Source of the DNA: JAEZPW01 sp035629075
GTDB taxonomy: Bacteria > Acidobacteriota > Terriglobia > Terriglobales > Acidobacteriaceae
DNA: 64,000 nt
Direction of reading: 5' to 3'
Assembly (NCBI GenBank): GCA_035629075.1
Contig: DASPIK010000050.1
Coordinates: forward strand, 62,001-126,000
How positions within the stretch are numbered: the stretch's first letter is position 1; each line of letters opens with the position of its first letter. The notes beneath the pieces were generated by a model. The model was not told the origin of the DNA. It did not search any database and saw only the letters and a program-made list of their open reading frames with translations. This document shows positions 8,478 to 16,907 of the stretch, in pieces. The translations under genes and the position numbers were made by a program.

Positions 8478-10253
8478 ATGCCCGACTTCATATACGCAAT
8501 TGAGACCCGGCTGACGCCGGAACAGCAGCGCGCGCTCGCAGCGGTCACAGAAGCAGCACGCGCACAGGAAATGAACGTTTATCTTACCGGCGGCACCATT
8601 CGTGACCTGGTGACCGGCTTCCCGATCCGGGATCTCGATTTCACCGTGCAAGGCAACGTCCTTAAGCTTCAGAAAGATTTGGAGCGGGCGGGAGCGAGCA
8701 TCACGGGGACAGACGAAGACCTGAAAGTTCTTTACGTCACGTTACCGGGCAATGTTCGTGCGGAAGTCTCGATGGCGCGTTCCGAGACGTACGACAAGCC
8801 TGGGAAAGCACCGGTTGTCGCCGCTGCAACGATTAACGAAGATCTGCGCCGACGGGATTTCACCGTCAACGCGATGGCATTGTCGTTGAACCCGGGATCG
8901 CGAGGACTGCTGCTCGACCCGTTCAACGGAATGGCAGATATCGAGTCGAAGGTGATTCGAATACTGCACAACTATGCTTTCCTCGAGGATCCTTCTCGGC
9001 TGATCCGAGCTACCCGATTTGCCGCGCGATTCCATTGGCCGCTGGAAGAGCGAACCCAGGCGCGCTACGACGCTGCAAAAGAAAACAACTACATCGAGTA
9101 CATCAGCAACAAGGCCATCGGCTACGAGATTGAGCAGTTGGCGTATGAAGAAGATCCGCTGCACATTCTGCGGGCGCTTGAGAAGGAAGACTGGCTCAAG
9201 GTCTTAAACCCGCACTGGAGTGTGGCCAAGGTGGACAATGCCGGCTTGGCTCAGCTAACCAAGCTGCGGCAGCAGATGGTCGACTTGGGCTACACCCCGG
9301 ATACGGCACCAGTAGTGCTGTACTTCCTCACACGCAGGCTTTCGGACAAGGATAGCGCCGACATCCGCAAGTTGATCCCGCGCAAGGACTTGGTCGAAGC
9401 GTGGAAGCATCTGGAAGAGGACGCGAAAGACCTTGCGAAGAAGTTGACAGGCAAGGAATCCGCGACTCCTTCGCGCACCTGGCAATTGTTGTCGCAGGTT
9501 CGCCCCGAGCTGATTCTGTTCCTGGAACTGACAAGCAAACAGCAGGCCGTCACACAGAAGATTTCGAACTTCTTCGGCAAGTGGCGCCAGGTAAGGCAGA
9601 AACTCCCGTTGCCGGAAATGATCGAGATGCGGATCACGCCGGCGCTGCCGGAGTATCCGAAGATCGCGGAAGAAGCGTTCCTGTTGATGCTCGATGGCAA
9701 GCTCCGTTCGCGGACGGAGATTGTGAAATTCTTGAAGCCATACGAACCGCCTCCGCCGCCTCCACCTCCGCCGGCAAGGCGTGGACGCGGAGCGAAAGCG
9801 GCTGCCGCTGGGGCGGGAGTCGGCGGTCCCGCCGGTCCTGGAAGAAAGCGACGTCCACGGATTCAAGAAGAAGAGGAGCTACCAGAGGACGAAGTAGAAC
9901 AGCTACATAAGTCCATTGGTCGCGATGAGGACGAGGAAGAGGAACTCGAGGAGCTCGACGAACTCGGCTTGGGCGAAGACGAGGAAAAGGAAGAGGAAGA
10001 AGAGATAGGGGAGGAAGAGGAAGAGCCCCGTCCTGCAAAGAAGGCACCTGCAAAGGCGGTCAAGAAGAAGGAGCCTCCTAAGCCGGTTCCGCCGCCGAAG
10101 CCTGCTGTTCCAGCAAAGGCTCCGGCACGCGCAGCGAAGGCTGCACATGGCGCGAAGGCTCCAGCGCATGCGGCCAAGGCTCCGGCAAAGAAAGCCGCAG
10201 TAAAGAAACCTGTTCCCCCGGCGAAGAAGGCGGCCAAGAAGAAAGGTCGCTAG
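8478..10253 (+). CDS. CCA-adding-type tRNA nucleotidyltransferase with long low-complexity tail
   Basis: Residues 1-~420 are a class II poly(A) polymerase/CCA-adding enzyme head and neck. The motifs are GGTIRD (38-43), the metal-binding DLD (52-54), RRRDFTVNAMA (124-134) and DPSRLIRATRFAARF (171-185). Such enzymes add or repair the tRNA 3'-CCA; separate A-adding and CC-adding forms exist and cannot be told apart here. Residues ~424-591 are an extra tail: nine prolines, a Gly/Ala/Arg linker, a strongly acidic block (~462-516), then a Lys/Ala/Pro-rich block of repeated AKAPA-type units ending AKKKGR. The tail is absent from ordinary family members. Bases AAGGA lie just before the ATG. A strong terminator follows. 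Confidence 0.88.
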   Translation: MPDFIYAIETRLTPEQQRALAAVTEAARAQEMNVYLTGGTIRDLVTGFPIRDLDFTVQGNVLKLQKDLERAGASITGTDEDLKVLYVTLPGNVRAEVSMARSETYDKPGKAPVVAAATINEDLRRRDFTVNAMALSLNPGSRGLLLDPFNGMADIESKVIRILHNYAFLEDPSRLIRATRFAARFHWPLEERTQARYDAAKENNYIEYISNKAIGYEIEQLAYEEDPLHILRALEKEDWLKVLNPHWSVAKVDNAGLAQLTKLRQQMVDLGYTPDTAPVVLYFLTRRLSDKDSADIRKLIPRKDLVEAWKHLEEDAKDLAKKLTGKESATPSRTWQLLSQVRPELILFLELTSKQQAVTQKISNFFGKWRQVRQKLPLPEMIEMRITPALPEYPKIAEEAFLLMLDGKLRSRTEIVKFLKPYEPPPPPPPPPARRGRGAKAAAAGAGVGGPAGPGRKRRPRIQEEEELPEDEVEQLHKSIGRDEDEEEELEELDELGLGEDEEKEEEEEIGEEEEEPRPAKKAPAKAVKKKEPPKPVPPPKPAVPAKAPARAAKAAHGAKAPAHAAKAPAKKAAVKKPVPPAKKAAKKKGR

Positions 10254-10274
10254 ACAATTTGTTAGATTGAAATC

Positions 10275-10310
10275 AAGCCCCGCAATGTTTAGCGTTGCGG
10301 GGCTTTTCGT
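10275..10310 (+). terminator. Rho-independent terminator after the CCA-type gene
   Basis: A perfect 11-bp stem (AAGCCCCGCAA at 10275-10285 with its complement at 10295-10305), a 9-nt loop and a following T-rich run TTTTCGTTT form a textbook terminator 21 bp after the stop codon. Confidence 0.9.
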
Positions 10311-10393
10311 TTAGCAGGTATTAGCGCTTCAGGCCTCGATTCGGGTGAACGGGATAGCACCTGCATACAGCCGTCAGCTTCCAAGGATAAAAA

Positions 10394-11191
10394 ATGCGAG
10401 TCAAGAGTGATGATGCCGAAATTTTTTACGACGTTATCGGTAAGGGTCCAGACGTGGTTTTACTGCATCCGTTTCCGGCGAACCACGACGTGTGGGTACC
10501 GGTTGCCGAGGCACTATCGACACGTTACAGGTTGATCCTCCCCGACTTACGTGGTCACGGCGATTCAACCGCAGGGGACGGGCCGGCCACGATGGAGAAA
10601 CATGCTGCCGATCTCCGTCGTGTGCTGGAGGATGCAGGTGTCGGACGAGCTGTGTTCGCGGGAGTGTCCATTGGAGGCTATATACTTTTTGAGTTTTGGA
10701 GAAGGGAGCGCGAGCGTTTTGCAGGAATCGTGTTGAGCGACACGAAGGCTGCAGCCGATACGGACGAAGCTCGAGGAGCACGCCTGAAATCGGCTGAAGA
10801 TGTGGAGCGTTTTGGCCCCGAGCAGTTCCTGGAGGCACAGCCGGCACGATTGCTGGGCCGCACAACCCAGCGCACCCGGCCTGATCTGACGGACCGCGTG
10901 CGTACGATGATGCGCAAGATGACGGTGAAGGGGATCGCCTTGATTCAGCGAGGCATGGCCATGCGCCCGGACTCGACGCCTATCCTCCGTACTGTCGATG
11001 TGCCATGCCTACTTATGTTCGGAGACGAGGACGAACTTACAACTGTCGCCGAGGCGCAGCACATGGAACGGCAGATCGTGAACAGTCGCTTGCAGGTGAT
11101 AACCGGGGCGGGACATTACGCGGTTTTCGAGCGCCACGAAGACGCCGCTCTGATTCTCCGTCAATGGCTGGATCGTCTCCCGCGTTGGTAG
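10394..11191 (+). CDS. Alpha/beta-fold hydrolase
   Basis: This 265-residue cytoplasmic protein has the alpha/beta hydrolase layout: oxyanion-region HPFPANHDVW, the strand PDLRGHGDS, nucleophile elbow GVSIGGY (Ser92), acid in MFGDEDEL and catalytic His in GAGHYAVFE. The order and spacing match the 3-oxoadipate enol-lactonase/haloperoxidase-like subgroup, but substrate cannot be read from sequence. The ribosome-binding site AAGGA lies 8 bases before the ATG. The gene is flanked by a terminator upstream and an independent small gene downstream. Confidence 0.88.
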   Translation: MRVKSDDAEIFYDVIGKGPDVVLLHPFPANHDVWVPVAEALSTRYRLILPDLRGHGDSTAGDGPATMEKHAADLRRVLEDAGVGRAVFAGVSIGGYILFEFWRRERERFAGIVLSDTKAAADTDEARGARLKSAEDVERFGPEQFLEAQPARLLGRTTQRTRPDLTDRVRTMMRKMTVKGIALIQRGMAMRPDSTPILRTVDVPCLLMFGDEDELTTVAEAQHMERQIVNSRLQVITGAGHYAVFERHEDAALILRQWLDRLPRW

Positions 11192-11248
11192 GGCGGCCCG
11201 ACTAGAGCTTATGGAGCAGGATGTTCGCTTTGTTACAATCGTTCCGCC

Positions 11249-11644
11249 ATGTTCGACACCTACCTCATTCCTGAAGGCACGATGGTAACCGCGAAGGGAG
11301 ATGGACCCGCCGTTGAAATCAGCGCGGCCCAGAACCGCACGTTTTTGCTGCTGCTCAACATCACTGAAGTTGTGGAACAGGAGTCGCTCGACCTGACTCT
11401 TTGGGGGGCATCCGACGCGCAGAACTGGGGAACGAAGCCGCTAGCCAGCTACCCGCAAAAGTTCTACACGGGAGAATATCCGCTACTGCTCGACTTAGCA
11501 GGAGAACCAGAGCTGAAATTTCTACGGGCACACTGGGAGCTGAATCGATGGGGCCGCGGCCCGGAAACTCCGATGTTCAAGCTGAGCCTGCGGGTGACAG
11601 AGGTCGCGCCGGAGGTGCTGCGGGAAGCGAACACCTCGCGTTGA
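11249..11644 (+). CDS. Conserved hypothetical protein, beta-rich
   Basis: This is a 131-residue protein without signal peptide or membrane segment. It is rich in short beta strands (FLLLLNITEVVEQESLDLTL, LKFLRAHWELNRWG, MFKLSLRVTEV) and may be a compact beta sandwich. I do not recognise a functional family. A TACAAT hexamer at 11234-11239 sits 9 bases before the ATG and no ribosome-binding site is visible, which suggests a leaderless transcript. It is followed by a convergent gene. Confidence 0.65.
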   Translation: MFDTYLIPEGTMVTAKGDGPAVEISAAQNRTFLLLLNITEVVEQESLDLTLWGASDAQNWGTKPLASYPQKFYTGEYPLLLDLAGEPELKFLRAHWELNRWGRGPETPMFKLSLRVTEVAPEVLREANTSR

Positions 11645-11747
11645 CAGCAGCGGCTTGCGCGAGACCAGCATCTCAGGAACGACGCATCACAGCTTCAAGG
11701 CCATCAAGATAGTCGTGCGTGGCGATCGTTCTTAAGGACGTCCCTGC

Positions 11748-12782
11748 TCACTTCGCTGAAGCCATGAATGATTTGATTTCATCGACCTGCTGACGCACTT
11801 CCCCGACTGCCTCCGAATCATCCTTCTCTGCAGCGAGGAATTTCTCGAATGCCTCAACTGCGGCGGGGTAATTCTTCATCCCCAAGAGCGCGTGCCCTTT
11901 CACCAGATAGACAGGGCCGTACACTTGCCCTAGAAGTTCTTCGGCTTTTGTGCTCTGGCGCAAGGCGGCTTCGAAGTCACTTTTGCCAAGCTGCGCTCTG
12001 GCCATCTCGAAATAGGCGTGCCAGGAAGTCGGGTCCAGCGCGACACCTCGATCGAGTACACGCAAGGCATCTTCGAACCGCTTGGTCGTGTTGTACAGCG
12101 CTCCCATGGCGACATAGGCATCGGCGTTGCTTGGATCGTATTGGATGGCCGCGTGCAGATCTTCAGCAGCGGATGCCAGATTTTTCGATGCCAGTTGGGT
12201 AATCGCACGAAGCGTGAGCGCGTCAGAATACTGCGGGTAAATCTCAAGCGCCTTAGCCACGTACTTTCGGGTCTCGTCCAATTTATCCTTCGCCAGAGCT
12301 TCGCGGGCTTTTTTGTATTGCTTCCGCGCCTTGTCGGGCACTCGCATGTCAGCAACTGAGATGGTCGCCTGCGTGTTGTCTGGGCCGGTCACGTGGGGCA
12401 TGCGCAGCGTGACGGTTACGTCCGCGCCGTCGACGCGAACGCGATCACGAGCCTCTGACAGGCCTGACGTCGCAATCACCTCATAACTGCCCGAACGTAC
12501 ACCGGTGATTTCGAACACGCCGGAGGGAGAAGTGTATCCTGAGGCTACCGTTGCTCCCGTGCCGATCTCGTGAACTTCAATGCGTGCGTTACCGAGGGGA
12601 CGATCATCCTGGGTCCGAACGGAACCGCTGATACCCGATGTGAAGCGGCTGTCCGATGATTCCATATTCGGAGCCACTACAATGCGATTGTCGAGACGTC
12701 CGGGGTCCTGCGCGAAGAGAGGAGCCTTGAACGCGAACGAAGCGGTCAATGCTATGGCGAGCACCGCTTTCCGATACGACAT
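11748..12782 (-). CDS. Secreted protein with carboxypeptidase-regulatory-like domain and TPR repeats
   Basis: The 344-residue protein begins with a signal peptide ending near LFAQD. Residues ~48-130 form a CarboxypepD-regulatory-like beta domain (SGSVRTQDDRPLGNARIEV, SPSGVFEITGVRSGSYEVIA). Residues ~150-335 contain about five tetratricopeptide repeats (for example NADAYVAMGALYNTTKRFED and WHAYFEMARAQLGKSDFEA). The architecture is frequent in acidobacterial periplasmic or surface proteins. TPRs usually mediate protein-protein contacts. No catalytic site is evident. It is a single gene transcribed away from aroA. Confidence 0.85.
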   Translation of the reverse strand: MSYRKAVLAIALTASFAFKAPLFAQDPGRLDNRIVVAPNMESSDSRFTSGISGSVRTQDDRPLGNARIEVHEIGTGATVASGYTSPSGVFEITGVRSGSYEVIATSGLSEARDRVRVDGADVTVTLRMPHVTGPDNTQATISVADMRVPDKARKQYKKAREALAKDKLDETRKYVAKALEIYPQYSDALTLRAITQLASKNLASAAEDLHAAIQYDPSNADAYVAMGALYNTTKRFEDALRVLDRGVALDPTSWHAYFEMARAQLGKSDFEAALRQSTKAEELLGQVYGPVYLVKGHALLGMKNYPAAVEAFEKFLAAEKDDSEAVGEVRQQVDEIKSFMASAK

Positions 12783-12940
12783 GGGTTGACCTGCACTGAG
12801 CCTTACGAGTTCGGAATCGGTGTCAGAAGCCAGGGGGTCTTACTGTGCTTGCGAGACCGCATCTCGGCACGACATGCCGCTACGTGCTACAACCTCTGAT
12901 GAAAGCTTGGAAGTGAAGTTGCCCCTAGGGTGGCGACTTA

Positions 12941-14287
12941 TTGAGAGCTGCTGGCTTTAGAGTGGCAGCACAAGGAAAAGGCGGTGCCGTATTGCACAAC
13001 ATAAACTCACACGATGTACTTGTTGAACCAGCGACGAACATCGCCGGCATGGTTTCCCTTCCTGGAGACAAATCGATCTCGCACAGGTACGCGATGCTGG
13101 CTGCGATCGCAGAAGGGCAGACGAAGATTGAGAACTTTTCGACCGGTGCCGACTGTGCCAGCACCGTTGCGTGCGTCAGCTCATTGGGTGCAAGGGTCCA
13201 GCGTGACGGTAACAGGTTGCTGATCGATGGCCGTGGGTCTGAACTGCTCGCACCAGACAAGCCGTTGGACTGCGGAAACTCGGGGTCAACCATGCGAATG
13301 TTGTCAGGCATACTGGCCGGTCAGTCGTTCGAGACCGTGCTGGTGGGCGATGCCTCGCTCTCGCGACGTCCGATGAGTCGCGTTATAGAGCCGCTGTCGG
13401 CTATGGGCGCGCGGATTTCCGCAACGGACGGCCATGCACCCTTGCGCGTGCAGGGAGATCGTTTACGAGCTGTTGACTACACTATGCGGATCGCCAGCGC
13501 ACAAGTTAAGTCGGCGATATTGCTGGCCGGTCTCTACGCACAGGGCGAAACCAGCGTGGAGGAGCCGCTGCCAACACGCGATCACACTGAATTGGCGCTG
13601 CGAGCCTTTGGCGCTACTGTCTCGAAGGCCAAAAACCGCATCAGCGTGGCCGGTGGTCAGAAACTACGGGCCATTGACACGACCGTACCCGGAGATATGT
13701 CGTCGGCGGCTTTCTTCATGTGTGCCGCAGCGCTGTTCCGCGAATCAGACCTGCTGTTGGAAAACGTCTCTCTGAACCCGACACGAGCGTTGCTGCTCGA
13801 TGTGCTAGTGGGTCTCGGGGTGAAGATAAGGGTGCTACAAGTTGAAGACCGGCACGGAGAACTTGCTGGGAGCATTCATGTGCAGCACGGGGTTTTGCGC
13901 GGAATCAAAGTAGAGGGCGCAACTTCGGCAGCGCTGATCGATGAGTTGCCAGTGCTTGCGGCGATCGGACCGTACACTCAGGAGGGAGTAGAAATTAGGG
14001 ACGCTCGGGAACTCCGAGTGAAAGAATCAGACCGCATTGCGGCAGTGGCTGCTAATCTTCGCGCGATGGGAGCTGAAGTCGAAGAATTCGATGACGGCCT
14101 GCGGGTACCGGGCAAACAAAGTCTGCGTGGGGCAGAGCTTCCATCCTTCGACGATCACCGGATCGCGATGGCGTTCGCTGTAGCAGCGTTGCGGGCCGAA
14201 GGTGCCACGCTTATTCGCGGAGCCGATGCCGCACGTATATCCTTTCCTGAGTTCTTCGATATGCTTGATGCCGTCGCAAGACGGTGA
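12941..14287 (+). CDS. aroA: 3-phosphoshikimate 1-carboxyvinyltransferase (EPSP synthase)
   Basis: AroA condenses shikimate-3-phosphate with PEP in the sixth step of the shikimate pathway. Clear motifs are SLPGDKSISHR (near residues 39-49), CGNSGSTMRM, GDASLSRRPMSRVI, PTRDHTE, ELRVKESDR and SFPEFFDMLD. Several of these resemble class II (CP4-like) enzymes more than the E. coli type. The length is 448 residues from a TTG at 12941. A second in-frame TTG at 12992, behind AAGGAAAAGG, would remove 17 residues and fits the usual family start about as well. No other aro gene is adjacent, so it appears monocistronic, ending at a hairpin pair. Confidence 0.95.
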   Translation: MRAAGFRVAAQGKGGAVLHNINSHDVLVEPATNIAGMVSLPGDKSISHRYAMLAAIAEGQTKIENFSTGADCASTVACVSSLGARVQRDGNRLLIDGRGSELLAPDKPLDCGNSGSTMRMLSGILAGQSFETVLVGDASLSRRPMSRVIEPLSAMGARISATDGHAPLRVQGDRLRAVDYTMRIASAQVKSAILLAGLYAQGETSVEEPLPTRDHTELALRAFGATVSKAKNRISVAGGQKLRAIDTTVPGDMSSAAFFMCAAALFRESDLLLENVSLNPTRALLLDVLVGLGVKIRVLQVEDRHGELAGSIHVQHGVLRGIKVEGATSAALIDELPVLAAIGPYTQEGVEIRDARELRVKESDRIAAVAANLRAMGAEVEEFDDGLRVPGKQSLRGAELPSFDDHRIAMAFAVAALRAEGATLIRGADAARISFPEFFDMLDAVARR

Positions 14288-14296
14288 TTGACGCTG

Positions 14297-14350
14297 AAAT
14301 CCCTCGTTATGGGATTTGAGACGGCGCTGCTGCCCAGAGCAGCGCCGTTT
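14297..14350 (+). terminator. Tandem hairpins after aroA
   Basis: Two perfect hairpins follow the stop: AAATCCC/GGGATTT with a 7-nt loop (14297-14317), then an 11-bp stem ACGGCGCTGCT/AGCAGCGCCGT with a 6-nt loop (14321-14348). Only a short TTT follows the second, so termination is likely but the T-tract is weak. Confidence 0.65.
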
Positions 14351-14517
14351 CCGCTAGAGCAAACCTGCACGAAACGTGATCGAAGGATTGCAGCCCACCC
14401 CTGCTCAGGCAAGTACATCCAAGTTGGTGTCCCCGAGTAGAACATGTGCTTCAACGGCAAACGCCGAAGGGAGCACTCACGCCTCGGGTGAGGCTAGAAA
14501 GCAGGAGAAAGCCAGAC

Positions 14518-15099
14518 ATGAAACGCTTTGTGATATCGGCAGCTTTGGCGATGGCGCTGTTCGTGCCTGCCGCCTTCGCTCAAAACAGCGGGGAGATTGG
14601 AGCATTCGCTGATTACGTCCGGTTAGGTCACGCGAACAACGCGAACTTCTGGGGCTTTGGAGGCCGTGCTTCCTTCAACGTACACACCAACGTAGCAATC
14701 GAAGGCGAGGTTTCTTACGATTTTCAGAGAGCCTTCACGCGCAATCTCGCCGATGGCGGAACTATCACGACTGTCCGCAGCGGACTCACACTGCTGCACG
14801 GGTTATTCGGCCCTAAGGTGCAGACCGGCGGCGGACCTGTGCGCGCATTTGTTACCGCGAAGGGAGGTTTCCTAAACTTCCGCGCGACCGGTACAAGACC
14901 CACTGTCGGCCAAGGTTTTGTCGATCAAGTCGGCGGTGTTCTCGATGGTGACACAAACGGCGTGTTCTACCCGGGAGGAGGCCTGGAGGCGTTCTTTGGG
15001 CCGATTGGGTTTCGCCTCGACGTGGGTGATTTGATCTACTTCGACGACGGTGCGAATCACAACCTGCGGGTCACATTCGGTCCCCACATACGTTTCTAG
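14518..15099 (+). CDS. Outer-membrane beta-barrel protein
   Basis: This is a 193-residue protein with a clear signal peptide (MKRFVISAALAMALFVPAAFA, cleaved before QNSGE). The mature part alternates hydrophobic and polar residues in strands (AFADYVRLGHA, NFWGFGGRASFNV, VAIEGEVSYDF, AFVTAKGGFLNFRATG) and ends in the aromatic HIRF. That is typical of small OmpA/OmpW-like barrels. The ATG at 14518 has GGAG 11 bases upstream; the frame is open further upstream, but that part lacks barrel or signal features. Specific function is unknown. Confidence 0.82.
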   Translation: MKRFVISAALAMALFVPAAFAQNSGEIGAFADYVRLGHANNANFWGFGGRASFNVHTNVAIEGEVSYDFQRAFTRNLADGGTITTVRSGLTLLHGLFGPKVQTGGGPVRAFVTAKGGFLNFRATGTRPTVGQGFVDQVGGVLDGDTNGVFYPGGGLEAFFGPIGFRLDVGDLIYFDDGANHNLRVTFGPHIRF

Positions 15100-15269
15100 C
15101 TGGCACCCTTCTATGAACGGCACGCAAAGGAAGCGACCTGAGCGCGCTTCCTTTGCCCGGCAGGGTCTTCGAAGCTGGCGGCATTTGCAGTGCGGGAAGT
15201 AGTCCCGAGAGGCGTTACTCTGTTTACCTGATTGACAAGGCCAGCAACTTTGAAGAAACTGCGGTTCGC

Positions 15270-15623
15270 ATGTACTCCCATCGCGTGCTGGAACAGTTTC
15301 AGAATACGAGACGAGTCGGCGAATTGCCCGATGCAGACGCCTATGTGCAGGTGGACAATCCTGCATGCGGCGATCTGCTCCGCATGAGCGTGAAGGTCTC
15401 GCATGGCAAGATCGTTGATGCCCGTTACCGCGTTCGTGGCTGCGTTGCCGCTGTTGCATGTGCAGCACAACTGGCGGATATGCTATGCGACAGATCGCTT
15501 GCGGAGGCACGTGCTCTGACAAGGGAAGAAATCGTGGCGGCTCTCGGAGGGCTGCCAGAAGCTTCAGTTCATGCCAGTCATCTTGCAATGGACGCGCTTG
15601 CCGCCACCCTGAAGCAGTTCTGA
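15270..15623 (+). CDS. IscU/NifU-like iron-sulfur scaffold, lacking the third cysteine
   Basis: The 117-residue protein matches the IscU/NifU N-terminal fold: HRVLEQFQNTRRVGELPDAD, PACGDLLRMSVKV with Cys33 and Asp35, and VRGCVAAVACAA with Cys58. In canonical IscU the third cluster ligand lies in an HCS-type motif; here the corresponding place reads HASHLAMDAL, with Ala102. Extra cysteines at 64 and 73 might compensate. The family assembles Fe-S clusters with a cysteine desulfurase, but no isc or suf gene is nearby. The ATG at 15270 fits the family N-terminus; the frame is open 39 codons upstream without matching sequence. Confidence 0.8.
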   Translation: MYSHRVLEQFQNTRRVGELPDADAYVQVDNPACGDLLRMSVKVSHGKIVDARYRVRGCVAAVACAAQLADMLCDRSLAEARALTREEIVAALGGLPEASVHASHLAMDALAATLKQF

Positions 15624-15642
15624 TGACCCGGCCTGAAGTTAA

Positions 15643-15692
15643 ACTGACAACCGAGAGAAGAAGCCTGTGCGGGGGCATTCTCGGTTGTCAGT
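15643..15692. terminator. Bidirectional hairpin between convergent genes
   Basis: A perfect 14-bp inverted repeat (ACTGACAACCGAGA at 15643-15656 and its complement at 15679-15692) with a 22-nt loop lies between the IscU-like gene and the FKBP gene, which converge here. There is no long T-tract, so it may act as a shared terminator or as an mRNA 3'-end stabiliser. Confidence 0.6.
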
Positions 15693-15701
15693 CCGTCCAA
15701 G

Positions 15702-16133
15702 CTACTTAACACCAAGCAATTCGATATCGAAGATGAGTGTGGCGTTGGGAGGAATCACTCCACCCGCGCCGCGGCTTCCGTAGGCGAGTTGCGATGGAAT
15801 CCTGAGCTGCCTCTTGCCGCCGACCTTCATGCCCTCGACACCGTCTTCCCATCCCTTGATCACTTCACCGGCACCGAGCCTGAACTCGAACGGCTGGCCG
15901 CGATCGACCGAACTGTCAAATTTCTTGCCGCTGGTGAGCCATCCGGTGTAGTGCACCCGGACCGTCTGGCCGCGCCTGGCTGCAGGGCCATCGCCGACTT
16001 TGAGGTCGCTGTACTCGACACCGCTCATCGTGGATTTGTACTTTTCCACCTTTTCGGGACCGCTGTTTGTTTGTCCATTCATAAGTGCTCCGAGAGCAAA
16101 TACCAGCAGGAACGTAGCCGCTGTGCGTAGCAT
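15702..16133 (-). CDS. FKBP-type peptidyl-prolyl cis-trans isomerase, exported
   Basis: A signal peptide (about 20 residues, ending GALMNGQ) precedes a single FKBP domain of ~110 residues. The active-site pattern is intact: VHYTGWLTSGKKFDSS, FRLGAGEVIKGWEDGVEGM, LRIPSQLAYGSRG and PPNATLIFDIELLGV. The enzyme should catalyse prolyl isomerisation in the periplasm, assisting folding of envelope proteins. Total length is 143 residues. AAGGAG lies 10 bases before the ATG. It is 27 bp downstream of the HAD phosphatase on the same strand and may be the last gene of the XdhC operon. Confidence 0.93.
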   Translation of the reverse strand: MLRTAATFLLVFALGALMNGQTNSGPEKVEKYKSTMSGVEYSDLKVGDGPAARRGQTVRVHYTGWLTSGKKFDSSVDRGQPFEFRLGAGEVIKGWEDGVEGMKVGGKRQLRIPSQLAYGSRGAGGVIPPNATLIFDIELLGVK

Positions 16134-16160
16134 TCGGGGAGAGACTCCTTTCTAATGGCG

Positions 16161-16907
16161 TTAACGCTGCGCCGGTTCAGGGAAATAGATGCTCCAGCCC
16201 CGCTCGCGCGCGAGTTGCCCGAGGTCTGGATTGGGGTTAATCGCAAAAGCATTCGCTGCGATCGAAAGCATGGCAGCATCATGCATAGAATTTCCGAAGA
16301 CTGCGTCCACCTCACGCGCAATGACCTCGCGAATAGCGGTGGCTTTTGCTTCGTCGGTAGGCACGCGCAGCAAGCGGTCCGTCGCACATGAGTTTTCAAT
16401 GTGCACGCACGCCGCGATGACGTGATTGTCAGGAATGCCGAAACGTCGGGTGCCAGCGCGGACGACCCACTCGTTCGTGGACGACACAGCCCAAAGCTCG
16501 CAGCCACTTTCGGCCAATCGCCGCGTGAGCTCACGCATGATAGGGAAGATGTTGGGTTCAACGTTTTCTTCGAAGAAGCGCTCCGCTGCGGATTCCAGAT
16601 CAGATTCGCTCAGGCCTGCATGGATGGTGACCATCTCACCGCACATGGTGGCTTCGTCCACTTTGCCGGCCTTGTAGTCGGCATACCTCGGCTTCACCCA
16701 TCTCAATACTTCGTCTGGAATGAGACCCTGCTCGATCTCCCAGAAGAAGAAATCTCTGCCTGCATCACCCGACCACAAGGTTCCATCGCAATCGAAAACC
16801 GCAATACGCGGCCGCAAGCTTAGGGCTGATTGGAGGAACTGCTCTGGAGTTAGATTCGTGCCCGCCGGGAAAGCGGCGGGCGCATTCTGGATTGCTTCGG
16901 TACTCAT
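16161..16907 (-). CDS. HAD-superfamily phosphatase (SerB-like)
   Basis: This 248-residue protein shows all four HAD motifs: motif I VFDCDGTLW (nucleophile Asp39, Asp41), motif II AVSSTNEW, motif III Lys in DEAKAT and motif IV GNSMHDAAML. The cap region between motifs I and II is of the phosphoserine-phosphatase type. The substrate is unknown. Its ATG overlaps the stop of the MobA-like gene (ATGA), so the two are translationally coupled. The context with MobA-like and XdhC-like proteins hints at nucleotide or cofactor metabolism, but that is only inference. Confidence 0.87.
   Translation of the reverse strand: MSTEAIQNAPAAFPAGTNLTPEQFLQSALSLRPRIAVFDCDGTLWSGDAGRDFFFWEIEQGLIPDEVLRWVKPRYADYKAGKVDEATMCGEMVTIHAGLSESDLESAAERFFEENVEPNIFPIMRELTRRLAESGCELWAVSSTNEWVVRAGTRRFGIPDNHVIAACVHIENSCATDRLLRVPTDEAKATAIREVIAREVDAVFGNSMHDAAMLSIAANAFAINPNPDLGQLARERGWSIYFPEPAQR

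Noticed and set aside
14872..15678. A 268-codon minus-strand open frame
   Set aside because: It runs antisense across the beta-barrel and IscU-like genes, both of which are well supported.
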